Shown: positions 1 to 7,552 of the stretch, in pieces
Layout of the letters: the number at the start of each line of letters is the position of its first letter
Numbering within the stretch: position 1 is the stretch's first letter
Origin: SAR116 cluster bacterium
Lineage (GTDB): Bacteria; Pseudomonadota; Alphaproteobacteria; Puniceispirillales; Puniceispirillaceae
Reading direction: 5' to 3'
DNA: 11,513 nucleotides
Assembly (NCBI GenBank): GCA_002722385.1
Contig: PBLR01000010.1
Span: 12,376 to 23,888 of the forward strand
Translations under genes and position numbers: made by a program
The notes under the pieces: generated by a model
Databases searched by the model: none
What the model saw: the letters and a program-made list of their open reading frames with translations, nothing else
Told to the model about the DNA's origin: nothing

Positions 1-425
1 CAAAGGCGGCGGAATTTATCCGCCCGTCTGAGGCATTATCGGCACAGGATGTTGTCGAAATTCAACTGCTTGGTCTGCAAGCTGGTGATGGAGACAGACA
101 AGCCGGCATTGAGCAGGTATGGATTTTTGCACATCCTGATAACAAACGTGTGACCGGTCCGCTGGCGAAATTCTCCACCCTGTTTGATATCCCGGCCTAT
201 GCCCCGCTGCTTGGTCATCTGAATTATGTGATTAATGACAGCCGTATTGATAATGGTGTGGCCCGTTTTGTGCTGACGGTTCTGGCCCGTGATGGCAGCA
301 GCTATGGATATTTGTGGGTGTTGCGGCTGGCTGAGCTGGGTGCTGATGACACCGCTTCCGGCCAGCCGGAGACCGTCTGGATGACCACAGCCGTGTCTGC
401 ACCGCGCGCTGGCGGGGCCAGCTGA
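1..425 (+). CDS. DUF4864-like small protein, 3' part only
   Basis: The reading frame is open from the left window edge (first full codon at base 3) to a TGA at 423-425, so the start lies outside the window. About 140 residues are visible. The pattern SAQDVVEIQLLGLQAGDGD, then WIFAHPDN, TGPLAKF, PAYAPLLGH and a closing WMTTAVSA resembles DUF4864 as I remember it: a paired-helix opening, a strand ending in a hydrophobic patch, then a curled beta sheet of NTF2-like type. The family's biochemical role is unknown. No membrane segment is visible in this part. The GTG at 150 is internal, because homologous-looking sequence continues upstream of it. Frames on the opposite strand over the same bases look like shadows. 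The reading frame is sure; the family name is a recollection that a profile search should confirm. Confidence 0.7.
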   Translation, partial: KAAEFIRPSEALSAQDVVEIQLLGLQAGDGDRQAGIEQVWIFAHPDNKRVTGPLAKFSTLFDIPAYAPLLGHLNYVINDSRIDNGVARFVLTVLARDGSSYGYLWVLRLAELGADDTASGQPETVWMTTAVSAPRAGGAS

Positions 426-442
426 CAAACACATTCCCCCCA

Positions 443-471
443 TATACAGACTGGCCGGACTGGCCTATAGT
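443..471 (+). promoter_or_regulatory. Possible sigma70-type promoter with direct repeat in the spacer
   Basis: TATACA (443-448, 4 of 6 to the -35 consensus) and TATAGT (466-471, 5 of 6 to the -10) are 17 bp apart. The spacer is almost filled by two copies of GACTGGCC (449-456 and 458-465) with a 9-bp period. The predicted start near 478 would give a leader of about 30 nt to the ATG at 509. The match is weak and could be chance. Confidence 0.3.
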
Positions 472-508
472 CAGCAGCGTTTTGGATCGGGATCGGGTGG
501 GCCGGCTT

Positions 509-1459
509 ATGTCTTTACAACGCGCTTCTTTTTTACGGGTCTGGTCAGGCCTGTCTGCAGAACATCAAAGCGCTGTTCTGTTGGTGACCGGTATATCCAT
601 TCTGGGGCTGTCTGATAATTTTGTTCCCTTTGTGTCTGACAAAATCGGCCTTGGCCAGTTTCACTTCATGCGATCAGCACTGGCGTTAACCTGTGTTTTT
701 GGTCTGGCCGTGCTGACCTCTCAAAACCTGCGGCTGATCAGCTGGCCAGCGGTGATGCTGAGAACGGCTTTGCTGGCTTCTTCCATGGCGCTGTATTTTG
801 CGGTTTTGTCGTTTTTGCCTGTCGCCATTGCCGGGGCGGGCCTGTTCACCTCACCTATATTTGTGTTGCTGTTTTCTGTTCTGTTATTTGGGCTGAAGCC
901 TGGCTGGCGGCGTGTTCTGGCTGTGCTGACAGGCTCAGCTGGTGTATGGCTTGTTCTGCGCCCGGACAGCCTTGGCTTTCACCCTTTACAATTTCTGCCT
1001 GTGCTGGCAGGCGCATTCTATGCTCTGTCCTCTATTGCCACAAAACGGCTCTGCGCTGATGAAAACCCGCTCGCTCTGGTGGCTGTTTATTTTGCTGTTC
1101 TGGGCGCAGCAGGGCTGATTTGGGCTGTGCTGGCCCCGGCCTTTATCAGCGGTCCGGTCCCGCCTGAAGCCGCCTTTATCGTCAAAGGGCTGGTCTGGGC
1201 AGATGCGTTTATTTGGTTTTGGGTTGGTCTGATGGCGGTGCTGACGGTCCTGTCCATCTGGATGCTGGCCAGGGCCTATCAGATTGCTGAGACAAGCTAT
1301 GCTGTGGTCTATGAATACAGCTATCTGATTTCTGCAGGTCTGGTGGGGATCTGGCTTTGGCAGGCCCAGTTCAGCCTGTCCAGCCTTGGCGGCATGGCCC
1401 TGATTGTTCTGTCTGGTCTGATTATCACCGCGGCCACACGGCAGCGTTCAAAAAATTAA
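509..1459 (+). CDS. EamA-family (DMT superfamily) permease
   Basis: This is an integral inner-membrane protein of 316 residues, the usual size for a ten-helix EamA permease made of two five-helix repeats. Nearly the whole chain is hydrophobic helix with short loops. Features typical of the family are the opening helix with GLSDNFVPF, the positively charged RSALAL region, ASSMALYFAVLSFLPVAIA in the first repeat, and a second repeat closing with YEYSYLISAGLVGIWLW and GGMALIVLSGLIITA. Such carriers export or import amino acids, metabolites or drugs; the substrate cannot be read from sequence. I prefer the ATG at 509, which has GGGTGG 8 nt upstream, to an in-frame TTG at 482 that would add nine charged residues and sit almost on the predicted transcript start. 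It is separated from the next gene by about 150 bp, so it is probably transcribed alone. Confidence 0.88.
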   Translation: MSLQRASFLRVWSGLSAEHQSAVLLVTGISILGLSDNFVPFVSDKIGLGQFHFMRSALALTCVFGLAVLTSQNLRLISWPAVMLRTALLASSMALYFAVLSFLPVAIAGAGLFTSPIFVLLFSVLLFGLKPGWRRVLAVLTGSAGVWLVLRPDSLGFHPLQFLPVLAGAFYALSSIATKRLCADENPLALVAVYFAVLGAAGLIWAVLAPAFISGPVPPEAAFIVKGLVWADAFIWFWVGLMAVLTVLSIWMLARAYQIAETSYAVVYEYSYLISAGLVGIWLWQAQFSLSSLGGMALIVLSGLIITAATRQRSKN

Positions 1460-1507
1460 CAGATCCCCTCTGCCCCAAAGCCCGGCAGAAGACAAAGCCA
1501 GTCAGCG

Positions 1508-1537
1508 TTGCCAGCGCCAAGCGATATGCGGTATAAC
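1508..1537 (+). promoter_or_regulatory. Candidate sigma70-type promoter for the FAH-MBL-permease unit
   Basis: TTGCCA (1508-1513) and TATAAC (1532-1537) each match the consensus at 5 of 6 positions, with an 18-bp spacer. The pair lies in the 149-bp gene-free stretch before the FAH gene and would give a leader of roughly 65 nt. It is the best-scoring promoter-like pair I see in the window, but it was judged by eye only. Confidence 0.42.
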
Positions 1538-1608
1538 CAACATCTGCTATCAGGGCTGTTCTGTCAGACTGAGTTTTCAAAAAAATGTGCGTTAAAGAAA
1601 GAACGATT

Positions 1609-2322
1609 ATGACTGAGTATATTCTCCCGCCTTCGCCCCGCCCAAGCGCGTCTGTTGCCACTTCTGATAAACGCTTTCCTGTACGGCGTATTTTCTGTGT
1701 TGGCCGAAATTATGGTGCGCATGCCCGCGAAATGGGATTCAGTGATAAAGAACCGCCTTTTTTCTTTACCAAACCAGCTGATGCGCTGGTGGAAACCGGA
1801 ACAGCTATTCCTTATCCGCCGCTGACCGAAGAACTGCATCACGAAATTGAACTGGTTCTGGCTGTCGGGAAAGGCGGGGCGAATATTGCTGCAGAAGATG
1901 CGCTGTCTCATATCTGGGGCGCAGGTGTGGGGATTGATTTTACCCGCCGTGATCTGCAAATCGCGCATCGGGAAAAAGGTCGTCCCTGGGACTGGGGTAA
2001 GGCGTTTGACAATTCAGCCCCGTTGTCTCCTCTTGTGCCGCTGGCTGATATCCCTGCTGCTCAGGCTGAATTTGCCACAGGCCGGATTTGGCTGAGTGTG
2101 AATGGCGAGATACGTCAGGACGCTGATTTATCTGAGTTGATCTGGTCAGTGGGCGATATTATCGCTTTTTGCAGCCAGTCTGTCCGGCTTCAGGCAGGTG
2201 ATTTAATTTTCACAGGCACGCCAGCAGGTGTCGCTGCGGTCGGACCAGGAGACAGCCTGTCTGGCGGCGTTGAAGGTATTGGTGAAATTTCTGTATCGCT
2301 CACTGAGCGAGAGACAGCATGA
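1609..2322 (+). CDS. Fumarylacetoacetate hydrolase family protein (fumarylpyruvate hydrolase-like)
   Basis: This is a 237-residue soluble enzyme of the FAH superfamily, which hydrolyses or decarboxylates acyl-pyruvate type beta-diketo acids with a divalent metal. FPVRRIFCVGRNYGAHAREM opens the domain. The metal ligands appear as E79 and E81 (HHEIEL) and D110 (GIDFTRRD). The conserved GRPWDWGKAFDNSAP and the signature GDLIFTGTPAGV follow. The arrangement, including EPPFFFTKPADA and WSVGDIIAF, matches the fumarylpyruvate hydrolase branch (last step of the gentisate pathway, giving fumarate and pyruvate) better than the C-terminal HpaG type. No gentisate dioxygenase or isomerase is near, so the real substrate may differ. 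I chose the ATG at 1609 with the purine-rich AAAGAAAG before it; an ATG at 1585 would add eight unconserved residues. Its stop overlaps the next start (ATGA). Confidence 0.88.
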   Translation: MTEYILPPSPRPSASVATSDKRFPVRRIFCVGRNYGAHAREMGFSDKEPPFFFTKPADALVETGTAIPYPPLTEELHHEIELVLAVGKGGANIAAEDALSHIWGAGVGIDFTRRDLQIAHREKGRPWDWGKAFDNSAPLSPLVPLADIPAAQAEFATGRIWLSVNGEIRQDADLSELIWSVGDIIAFCSQSVRLQAGDLIFTGTPAGVAAVGPGDSLSGGVEGIGEISVSLTERETA

Positions 2323-3368
2323 TCCCACTTGGCATTGACGCCGCCCCCACAGGCCAACTTCGCCAGCTTGCCGATGATTTGTTCTGGGCCAGATTTGAAC
2401 TGCCGTTCCGGCTGAATCACATCAATCTGTATATGCTGGACATGCCTGATGGCTGGGTTCTGATTGATACAGGTCTGAACAATCAGGCCACCGCCGCACA
2501 TTGGCAGATGCTCTTATCCGGCCCGCTGGCTGGCAAGCCTGTTGTTCAGATTATTGTCACGCATCACCATGTTGATCATATCGGCTATGCGGGTCCGCTG
2601 GCTGAACTGACTGGCACAGATGTGTTTGCCAGCACAGCAGAAGCAGAGCATGCGCGCTGGCTGTATGATCTTGGCCCAGATGAATTTGGCGGGCTGCTGG
2701 CACAAACCTACGCCCGATATGGCCTGCCCGCAGAAACGATAGAGGCGGTCCGCCAGGGCGGCAGCCGGTATCGGCGCAACACCGCCCCGTTACCTGATTT
2801 TATTTCTCTTTCTGCAGGTGATGAGATCAGAACCAAAGCCGGCACTTGGCGCATCAGAACCGATACAGGTCATTCAGATGATCAAATCAGCCTGATGGAT
2901 CACAACAGAGATCTGTTTTTAAGTGTTGATTTTCTTCTGCCCCGGATATCGCCGAATATATCAGCTGATATCCGTGATCCTGATTTTGATTTATTATCAG
3001 CCTATTTTGCCTATCTGTCAGACATGCAGGGTTTGCCTGAGGAGATGCAGATTTTTCCCGGGCATGACTGGCCGTTTCGGGCGGGCGGCGCACGCGCTCG
3101 TCAGCTGATCGATCATCATCATCACCGGCTTGATGTGCTGGCTGTTGCGGCCAGAGACAAGCCCTTGACGGTCTGGTCAGCGATGGCTGTTTTATTTGGC
3201 CGCGAATTTGGTGATCATGAGATGTATTTTGCGGCTGGTGAGGCACGCGCACATCTCACTCATCTTGCGGCCACTGGCAGGCTGATAAAATCATCTGATG
3301 ATGAGGGGGTCGATATTTATCAGATCCCGCGACCGGTGAAGCAGCCGTCTTCTGGGACGGTTTCATGA
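2319..3368 (+). CDS. Metallo-beta-lactamase fold hydrolase with C-terminal winged-helix-like region
   Basis: This is a 349-residue soluble hydrolase. The MBL core covers about residues 20-255. The metal-binding signature is complete: H82, H84, D86 and H87 in THHHVDH, H185 in TDTGHSDDQ, D204 in SVDFLL and H249 in FPGHDWPF. This pattern predicts a two-metal site for hydrolysis of an ester, thioester or similar bond. After the core, LIDHHHHRLD and about 80 further residues resemble the small winged-helix tail found in LACTB2-like and related MBL hydrolases. The start overlaps the stop of the FAH gene and the stop overlaps the start of the following permease, so the three are almost certainly co-translated and probably share a pathway. 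The exact substrate is unknown; a thioesterase or lactonase is possible, and nothing suggests antibiotic resistance. Confidence 0.88.
   Translation: MIPLGIDAAPTGQLRQLADDLFWARFELPFRLNHINLYMLDMPDGWVLIDTGLNNQATAAHWQMLLSGPLAGKPVVQIIVTHHHVDHIGYAGPLAELTGTDVFASTAEAEHARWLYDLGPDEFGGLLAQTYARYGLPAETIEAVRQGGSRYRRNTAPLPDFISLSAGDEIRTKAGTWRIRTDTGHSDDQISLMDHNRDLFLSVDFLLPRISPNISADIRDPDFDLLSAYFAYLSDMQGLPEEMQIFPGHDWPFRAGGARARQLIDHHHHRLDVLAVAARDKPLTVWSAMAVLFGREFGDHEMYFAAGEARAHLTHLAATGRLIKSSDDEGVDIYQIPRPVKQPSSGTVS
3345..3360 (+). promoter_or_regulatory. Small hairpin over the ribosome-binding region of the downstream permease
   Basis: CCGTC (3345-3349) and GACGG (3356-3360) form a perfect 5-bp stem with a 6-nt loop, ending 4 nt before the ATG at 3365. 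The only Shine-Dalgarno-like bases for that gene (GGGACGG) lie in the loop edge and 3' arm. Ribosomes finishing the MBL gene would open it, a layout seen in translational coupling. The stem is short and its effect is inference. Confidence 0.35.
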
Positions 3369-4225
3369 TCCGTTCTTTTCCGTTCCTGTTTGTGATTTTA
3401 TGGTCATCTGCCTTTATCACCAGCAAAATTATTGTTCAGGATGCCTCTCCGTTTGCCTCTCTTGCCTTTCGCTTTGCTCTGGTCACAGCTGGGTTTTTCT
3501 GTTTTGCCGCGGTGTTGAAAGAAAGCCTTCTGGCCAGCCGAAAAGATATGCTGGAGGCTGCCGGTACCGGTATTTTGTTTCACGGGCTTTATCTTGGCGG
3601 CGTGTTTTTTGCCATTTCCAAGGGAATGCCTGCGGGGCTGTCTGCTCTTATTGTCTCGCTTCAGCCGGTTCTGACAGGGGCGCTGGCAGGCCCTGTTCTG
3701 GGCGAACAGGTAACCTGGCGGCAATGGCTGGGCATTGCCCTTGGGTTTGGCGGGGCGGCCCTTGTGCTGGGCCTGGATGTCGGCGGAGAACTGCCCCTTA
3801 TAGGTCTTATCGCCACCGCTGTCTCTTTACTGGCGGTCACAGCAGGCACGCTCTGGCAGAAACGCTTAAGCGGCCGGTTGCCACTGTCTGTATCCAATAT
3901 GTATCAGGCCCTGGCCGCCTGTCTGTTTCATGTAGCGGTGATGCTGGCGATAGAAGAGCCGTTCCTGGATTTCACCCCTTCATTTATCATGGCCATGGGG
4001 TGGCAGATTCTGGCTGTGTCTTTCGGGGCATTTACGATTCTGATGTATCTGATTAAGGCCGGGTCTGCCAGCCAGACCGCCACGTTGTTTTTCCTTGTGC
4101 CGCCGGTCTCAGCGGTTATGGGCTGGCTGTTTGTCAATGAACAGCTGACCGCCATTGATATAGCGGGTCTGATGATCGCTACTGTCGGGGTTTATGTGGC
4201 CACACGCCCGCAAGCAGACAGCTGA
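3365..4225 (+). CDS. EamA-family (DMT superfamily) permease
   Basis: This is an inner-membrane carrier of 286 residues with ten predicted hydrophobic segments in two repeats. The first repeat opens with FLFVILWSSAFITSKI and carries PFASLAFRFAL, HGLYLGGVFFAISKG and the family-typical LSALIVSLQPVLTG followed by LGEQVTWRQWLGIALGFGG. The second repeat shows the matching late-helix pattern, FFLVPPVSAVMGWLFVNEQL followed by GLMIATVGVYVATRP. The repeated pairs of a proline-containing helix, a GE or NEQ turn and a glycine-rich helix are diagnostic of EamA domains. It overlaps the MBL gene by 4 bp, which points to transport of the substrate or product of the two upstream hydrolases. Direction and substrate are not readable. 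It is a different subgroup from the permease at 509-1459, so this is not a recent duplication. Confidence 0.9.
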   Translation: MIRSFPFLFVILWSSAFITSKIIVQDASPFASLAFRFALVTAGFFCFAAVLKESLLASRKDMLEAAGTGILFHGLYLGGVFFAISKGMPAGLSALIVSLQPVLTGALAGPVLGEQVTWRQWLGIALGFGGAALVLGLDVGGELPLIGLIATAVSLLAVTAGTLWQKRLSGRLPLSVSNMYQALAACLFHVAVMLAIEEPFLDFTPSFIMAMGWQILAVSFGAFTILMYLIKAGSASQTATLFFLVPPVSAVMGWLFVNEQLTAIDIAGLMIATVGVYVATRPQADS

Positions 4226-4315
4226 ACACCTGCCCTCAGGGTCAGAACGTCAAAAAACAGAGTTGATTGTCGCCGAGAGGCAATTAGGATGGAGCCAGCG
4301 AGCGGCCGGCCAACA

Positions 4316-4321
4316 TATAAT
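4316..4321 (+). promoter_or_regulatory. Possible -10 element before the rhodanese gene
   Basis: A perfect TATAAT stands in the 131-bp gap between the permease and the rhodanese gene, 35 nt before the start codon. No convincing -35 hexamer lies 16-18 bp upstream, where the sequence is GC-rich around GGCCGGCC. The gap itself suggests that a new transcription unit begins here, but the element alone is weak evidence. Confidence 0.25.
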
Positions 4322-4356
4322 GGGGCCAGCCCGACAGACGAAAAGGAAACAGAACC

Positions 4357-4731
4357 ATGAAATCAGCACAAGATTATCTTGCAAAAGCAAATGCGGTTGT
4401 CCCGAAACTGGATACAAAGGACGGGATTTCAAAACATGGCCAAACCGGCGTGGTGTTCGTAGATGTGCGGGACAGCGCAGCGATAACAGAGACCGGAACC
4501 ATTGCCGGGGCGTTGAGAATCCCGCGCGGCTTTATTGAATTCGCCGCTGATGAGGCGACACAATTTCATCATCCGCAGATGGATAAGGACGCGGATATTA
4601 TCCTTGTTTGTGCCGCTGGCGGTCAGGCCGCACTGGCAGGGCGCACATTGGTTGAAATGGGTTACAAGCATGTCAGCAATGTGGGTGGCTTTGGGACCTG
4701 GAAAGATGAGGGCGGCCCGGTGGAAAGCTGA
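4357..4731 (+). CDS. Single-domain rhodanese-like sulfurtransferase
   Basis: This is a 124-residue cytoplasmic protein with no signal peptide. VVFVDVRDSAAITETGTIAG marks the first part of the rhodanese fold, followed by GALRIPRGFIEF. The active-site loop is LVCAAGGQAALAG with the catalytic cysteine at C85, so the protein should be able to carry a persulfide. The closing VSNVGGFGTWKDEGGPVE is typical of this short family. A clear AAGGAA at 4343-4348, 8 nt before the ATG, fixes the start. Such proteins pass sulfane sulfur between thiosulfate, glutathione persulfide or protein acceptors; the donor here is unknown. It is followed after 18 bp by the YdhS-like flavoprotein gene, so the two are probably an operon. 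Its position just upstream of a possible sulfonate module is suggestive but not proof of a sulfur role. Confidence 0.9.
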   Translation: MKSAQDYLAKANAVVPKLDTKDGISKHGQTGVVFVDVRDSAAITETGTIAGALRIPRGFIEFAADEATQFHHPQMDKDADIILVCAAGGQAALAGRTLVEMGYKHVSNVGGFGTWKDEGGPVES

Positions 4732-4749
4732 ACGGCAGCGCCGGCTTTG

Positions 4750-6144
4750 ATGACCTTACCATCTGCTTTGGGTATTGCTGTTGTTGGCTCTGGCTATACA
4801 TCAGCCAGCATCCTTACTCATCTTCTGGATTTGCAGCCAGAGCTGGCTGCTCAGATCACTGTGTTCGGGCCTGGCCCCTTTGGGCATGGGGCTGCCTTTG
4901 GGACAGCCCATCCTGATTTCAGGCTGAATGTGCGGGCCCAGATTATGCAGCTTCGCCCGGCCCGCCCTGATGTGTTTCCAGCCTGGGCAGAACAGAATAT
5001 AGAGGATAAAACCGCCCATTGCGCAGAAGGGGCGTTTTACCGGCGGGCTGATTTTGCCCGCTATCTGAACACGGAAATAGAAAAACTCCCCCATAGTGAT
5101 GAAGTCAGCTTTTGTGCTCAGCGCGTGATCTCTGCTGATTTTGATAACGGGTCAGCACTCTGGCATCTGGTTCGCGAAGATGGCCAATTTCACACAGCTG
5201 AGACTTTGATCCTGGCGACCGGAAACCCGACACCAGACTGGCCCTGCCCGATAGATGAGGCCTGCTGGCCAGAGGCACACAGCCTTCTTATCCGCTCACC
5301 CTGGTCCGGGACCTGGCTTGATAAGATAGACCCTGGTGACGAGATTGTTGTGGTAGGCGGCGGGCTGACAGCGATGGATGCGGTTTATGCGCTGGGCCGG
5401 GCCGGGCATCGTGGCCGCATCCGCATTGTCACGCCTGTGGGCCTGCTGCCGCCAGCACAAACGGACTGGATACCGTATGAAGCGGTCACTTGGCCGGATG
5501 ATATAGACAGCGCGTCTGAATTTATCCGGTTTTTTAACCGCAGGCTGAAAGCAAATAAGCGCTATGACTGGACAGATACAGTCTGGCAAAGCCGTTTTGA
5601 GGCGTTGCGGGTTCATCTTAACCCTGTCTGGCGGCGTCTGGCTGATTCAGAAAAACGGCGCCTTATGGCGCATCTGGGGGCGTTCTGGTCTCTTGCCCGC
5701 TACCGGTCTGCTCCGCAGACAAATGCAATGGCAACACAGCTCCAGAACTCAGGACAGCTAGAGCTTCTGACCGGACGTGTTGTGCATATCTCAGCTGCGG
5801 CTGACCCCGGGCGGCTGTCTGCTCATCTGGCCTCAGGTGAGACGCTGCTGGCAGACAGAATTGTGAATTGCACCGGCATGGGCCGGGACCCGTTATTGGC
5901 AGATATGCTGACCACGGGTGTGGTGCGGGCTGATGCCATTGGCCGCGGCCCGGGGCTTGGTGACGATTTGCGGTTATGCACCCCGTCTGGCCAGCCCTAC
6001 CCGTCAGCCTATGCTCTGGGCGCTCTGACCGTAGGCAGCGAAGGTGATGTGGTGGGCGCCACCACCATCTCTCGTCAGGCAGCAGCTCTGGCGCGGCATA
6101 TGCATCTGTCTGAATCGCAGAAACAAAAGCGAAATCAGTTCTGA
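4750..6144 (+). CDS. FAD/NAD(P)-binding protein, YdhS/COG4529 type
   Basis: This is a 464-residue cytoplasmic flavoprotein. An N-terminal Rossmann motif [12 protein letters not shown] (G13, G15) should bind [21 protein letters not shown] is typical of the NAD_binding_9 family, as is the long [15 protein letters not shown] stretch in the middle. ATGNP at about 156-159 and the second nucleotide motif [16 protein letters not shown] (glycines 203-205) are flavoprotein hallmarks, and [12 protein letters not shown] near 373 closes the FAD site. The reaction is unknown for this family. It is shorter than E. coli YdhS as I remember it (just over 530 residues), but both nucleotide sites are complete. 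The ATG at 4750 is taken in preference to the adjoining TTG at 4747. No Shine-Dalgarno sequence is visible, so translation probably depends on coupling with the rhodanese gene 18 bp upstream. The next gene starts 85 bp downstream. Confidence 0.85.
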   Translation: MTLPSALGIAVVGSGYTSASILTHLLDLQPELAAQITVFGPGPFGHGAAFGTAHPDFRLNVRAQIMQLRPARPDVFPAWAEQNIEDKTAHCAEGAFYRRADFARYLNTEIEKLPHSDEVSFCAQRVISADFDNGSALWHLVREDGQFHTAETLILATGNPTPDWPCPIDEACWPEAHSLLIRSPWSGTWLDKIDPGDEIVVVGGGLTAMDAVYALGRAGHRGRIRIVTPVGLLPPAQTDWIPYEAVTWPDDIDSASEFIRFFNRRLKANKRYDWTDTVWQSRFEALRVHLNPVWRRLADSEKRRLMAHLGAFWSLARYRSAPQTNAMATQLQNSGQLELLTGRVVHISAAADPGRLSAHLASGETLLADRIVNCTGMGRDPLLADMLTTGVVRADAIGRGPGLGDDLRLCTPSGQPYPSAYALGALTVGSEGDVVGATTISRQAAALARHMHLSESQKQKRNQF

Positions 6145-6184
6145 AGATGTGACTTTCATCTGGACGTCACCGGCTTCAGGCTTA

Positions 6185-6205
6185 ATTATAGAACAGGTTT
6201 ATAAT
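6185..6205 (+). promoter_or_regulatory. AT-rich inverted repeat overlapping a TATAAT box
   Basis: ATTATA (6185-6190) and TATAAT (6200-6205) are perfect reverse complements separated by 9 bp, a centre spacing near two helical turns that suits a dimeric repressor. The right arm is itself a consensus -10 box placed 24 bp before the dehydrogenase ATG at 6230. No good -35 is visible. It is a candidate operator/promoter, read by eye, and AT-rich repeats can occur by chance. Confidence 0.33.
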
Positions 6206-6214
6206 CGAGGTCCC

Positions 6215-6220
6215 AGAGGA
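6215..6220 (+). promoter_or_regulatory. Ribosome binding site deciding the start at 6230
   Basis: AGAGGA, within the purine run AGAGGAAGAG, lies 9 nt before the ATG at 6230. It decides against the much longer frame that opens at 6044 inside the flavoprotein gene, whose first 62 residues show no family resemblance. Confidence 0.7.
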
Positions 6221-6229
6221 AGAGAAAGT

Positions 6230-7540
6230 ATGGCTATTCGGTATCTGAAAGAGAGTAAGTCTCAGTCTGAGCGCAGAGAAGATGATGCAAAGGTGAAAGC
6301 GATTGTTGAGGATACGCTTGCTGATATTGAGGCCCGCGGTGACGCCGCCATTCGCGAGCTGTCTGAAAAATTTGATCACTATTCCCCGGTATCTTTCCGG
6401 CTGTCTGAAGATGAGATAGAGGCGCTCATCGCTGAGGTGAGCCCGCGCGATCTTGACGATATCCGTTTTGCGCAGGATCAGGTGCGCCGGTTTGCTGAAG
6501 CTCAGCGTGCCTCAATGACAGATATTGAGGTTGAAACCATGCCGGGTGTCATCCTTGGGCATAAAAATATTCCGGTTCAGTCTGTGGGCTGTTATGTCCC
6601 TGCAGGCAAATTTCCTATGGTGGCGTCGGCGCATATGTCTGTTCTGACCGCGTCTGTTGCCGGTGTGCCGCGGATCATTGCGGCCACACCGCCGTTCCAG
6701 GGCAAACCAAATGCGGCTGTTGTGGCGGCTATGCATCTGGGCGGGGCGCATGAAATTTATGTGCTTGGCGGCATGCAGGGCATTGGGGCGATGGCGCTGG
6801 GCACAGAAACAATTGAACCTGTACATATGCTGGTCGGGCCGGGAAATGCTTTTGTGGCTGAGGCCAAACGTCAGTTATTCGGCCGGGTCGGGATTGATTT
6901 GTTTGCCGGACCAACCGAAACAATGGTGATTGCTGATGAAACGGTTGATGCCGAAATGTGCGCAACAGACCTTCTGGGACAGGCAGAACATGGCTATAAT
7001 TCACCTGCTGTCCTGCTGACCAATTCTGAGACTCTGGCCCGCCAGACAATGGAGGAGATTGACCGGCTGCTGACTATTCTGCCCACTGCAGAAACAGCTT
7101 CTGTGTCCTGGGCAGAATATGGTGAGGTGATTGTCTGCGATACTTATGATGAAATGCTGCAGATGGCAGATGAAATTGCCTCAGAACATGTTCAGGTGAT
7201 GACAGACAGAGATGACTGGTTCTTAGAGCATATGACCTGTTATGGGGCTTTGTTCTTAGGCCCGCGCACAAATGTGGCAAATGGGGATAAGGTCATCGGC
7301 ACAAACCATACCCTGCCGACAAAGAAAGCCGGCCGCTATACAGGCGGGCTGTGGGTCGGCAAATTCCTGAAGACACATTCCTATCAGAAAGTCACTTCAG
7401 ATGAGGCGGCGGCTGAGATTGGCGCTTATTGTTCACGGTTATGCATGCTGGAAGGGTTTGTTGGCCATGCTGAACAGGCCAATGTGCGTGTGCGCCGGTA
7501 TGGTGGCCGCAATGTGGCCTATGGCACAGCTGCAGAATAA
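6230..7540 (+). CDS. Histidinol dehydrogenase-family dehydrogenase (HpsN/sulfopropanediol 3-dehydrogenase type)
   Basis: This is a 436-residue zinc- and NAD-dependent alcohol-to-acid dehydrogenase. All residues known for HisD catalysis are present: zinc ligands Q251 and H254 (GQAEHG), D353 ([10 protein letters not shown]) and H413 (GFVGHAE), and the catalytic pair E319-H320 (ASEHVQ). They fall 6-8 positions before the E. coli HisD numbers (259, 262, 360, 419, 326-327). The stretches [39 protein letters not shown] and [17 protein letters not shown] are typical of the alphaproteobacterial paralogue commonly annotated as histidinol dehydrogenase. This group includes HpsN, which oxidises (R)-2,3-dihydroxypropane-1-sulfonate to sulfolactate. 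The absence of his genes and the SDR partner 12 bp downstream favour a catabolic role over histidine synthesis. The exact substrate is inferred, not shown. The start is fixed by the AGAGGA site. Confidence 0.9.
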   Translation: MAIRYLKESKSQSERREDDAKVKAIVEDTLADIEARGDAAIRELSEKFDHYSPVSFRLSEDEIEALIAEVSPRDLDDIRFAQDQVRRFAEAQRASMTDIEVETMPGVILGHKNIPVQSVGCYVPAGKFPMVASAHMSVLTASVAGVPRIIAATPPFQGKPNAAVVAAMHLGGAHEIYVLGGMQGIGAMALGTETIEPVHMLVGPGNAFVAEAKRQLFGRVGIDLFAGPTETMVIADETVDAEMCATDLLGQAEHGYNSPAVLLTNSETLARQTMEEIDRLLTILPTAETASVSWAEYGEVIVCDTYDEMLQMADEIASEHVQVMTDRDDWFLEHMTCYGALFLGPRTNVANGDKVIGTNHTLPTKKAGRYTGGLWVGKFLKTHSYQKVTSDEAAAEIGAYCSRLCMLEGFVGHAEQANVRVRRYGGRNVAYGTAAE

Positions 7541-7552
7541 AGGATTGTAAAG

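Noticed and set aside
36..443. Long open frame on the minus strand opposite the first partial gene
   Set aside because: Its translation is low in hydrophobic order and rich in His, Gln and Arg, a mirror of the coding plus strand. The plus frame continues from outside the window with family-like sequence.
1470..1488. CTGCC...GGCAG hairpin after the first permease as a terminator
   Set aside because: The stem is only 5 bp with a 9-nt loop and no T-run follows, so it does not qualify as an intrinsic terminator.
2319..3368. Persulfide dioxygenase (ETHE1 type) linked to the nearby rhodanese
   Set aside because: The protein is about 100 residues longer than the ETHE1 type, has a winged-helix-like tail and is coupled to the FAH gene and a permease. 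The rhodanese is in a separate unit beyond a 131-bp gap.
4194..4538. Open frame spanning the end of the second permease, the gap and the rhodanese gene
   Set aside because: It overlaps two well-supported genes in another frame and its composition is basic and unstructured.
6044..6229. Extended N-terminus for the HisD-family gene beginning inside the flavoprotein gene
   Set aside because: The 62 extra residues have no family character, and a strong ribosome binding site with ATG at 6230 gives the standard family start.
6230..7540. Histidine biosynthesis gene hisD
   Set aside because: No other his gene is adjacent, the neighbours are catabolic oxidoreductases, and the sequence style matches the HpsN-type paralogue. 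The shared catalytic residues alone cannot exclude HisD activity.
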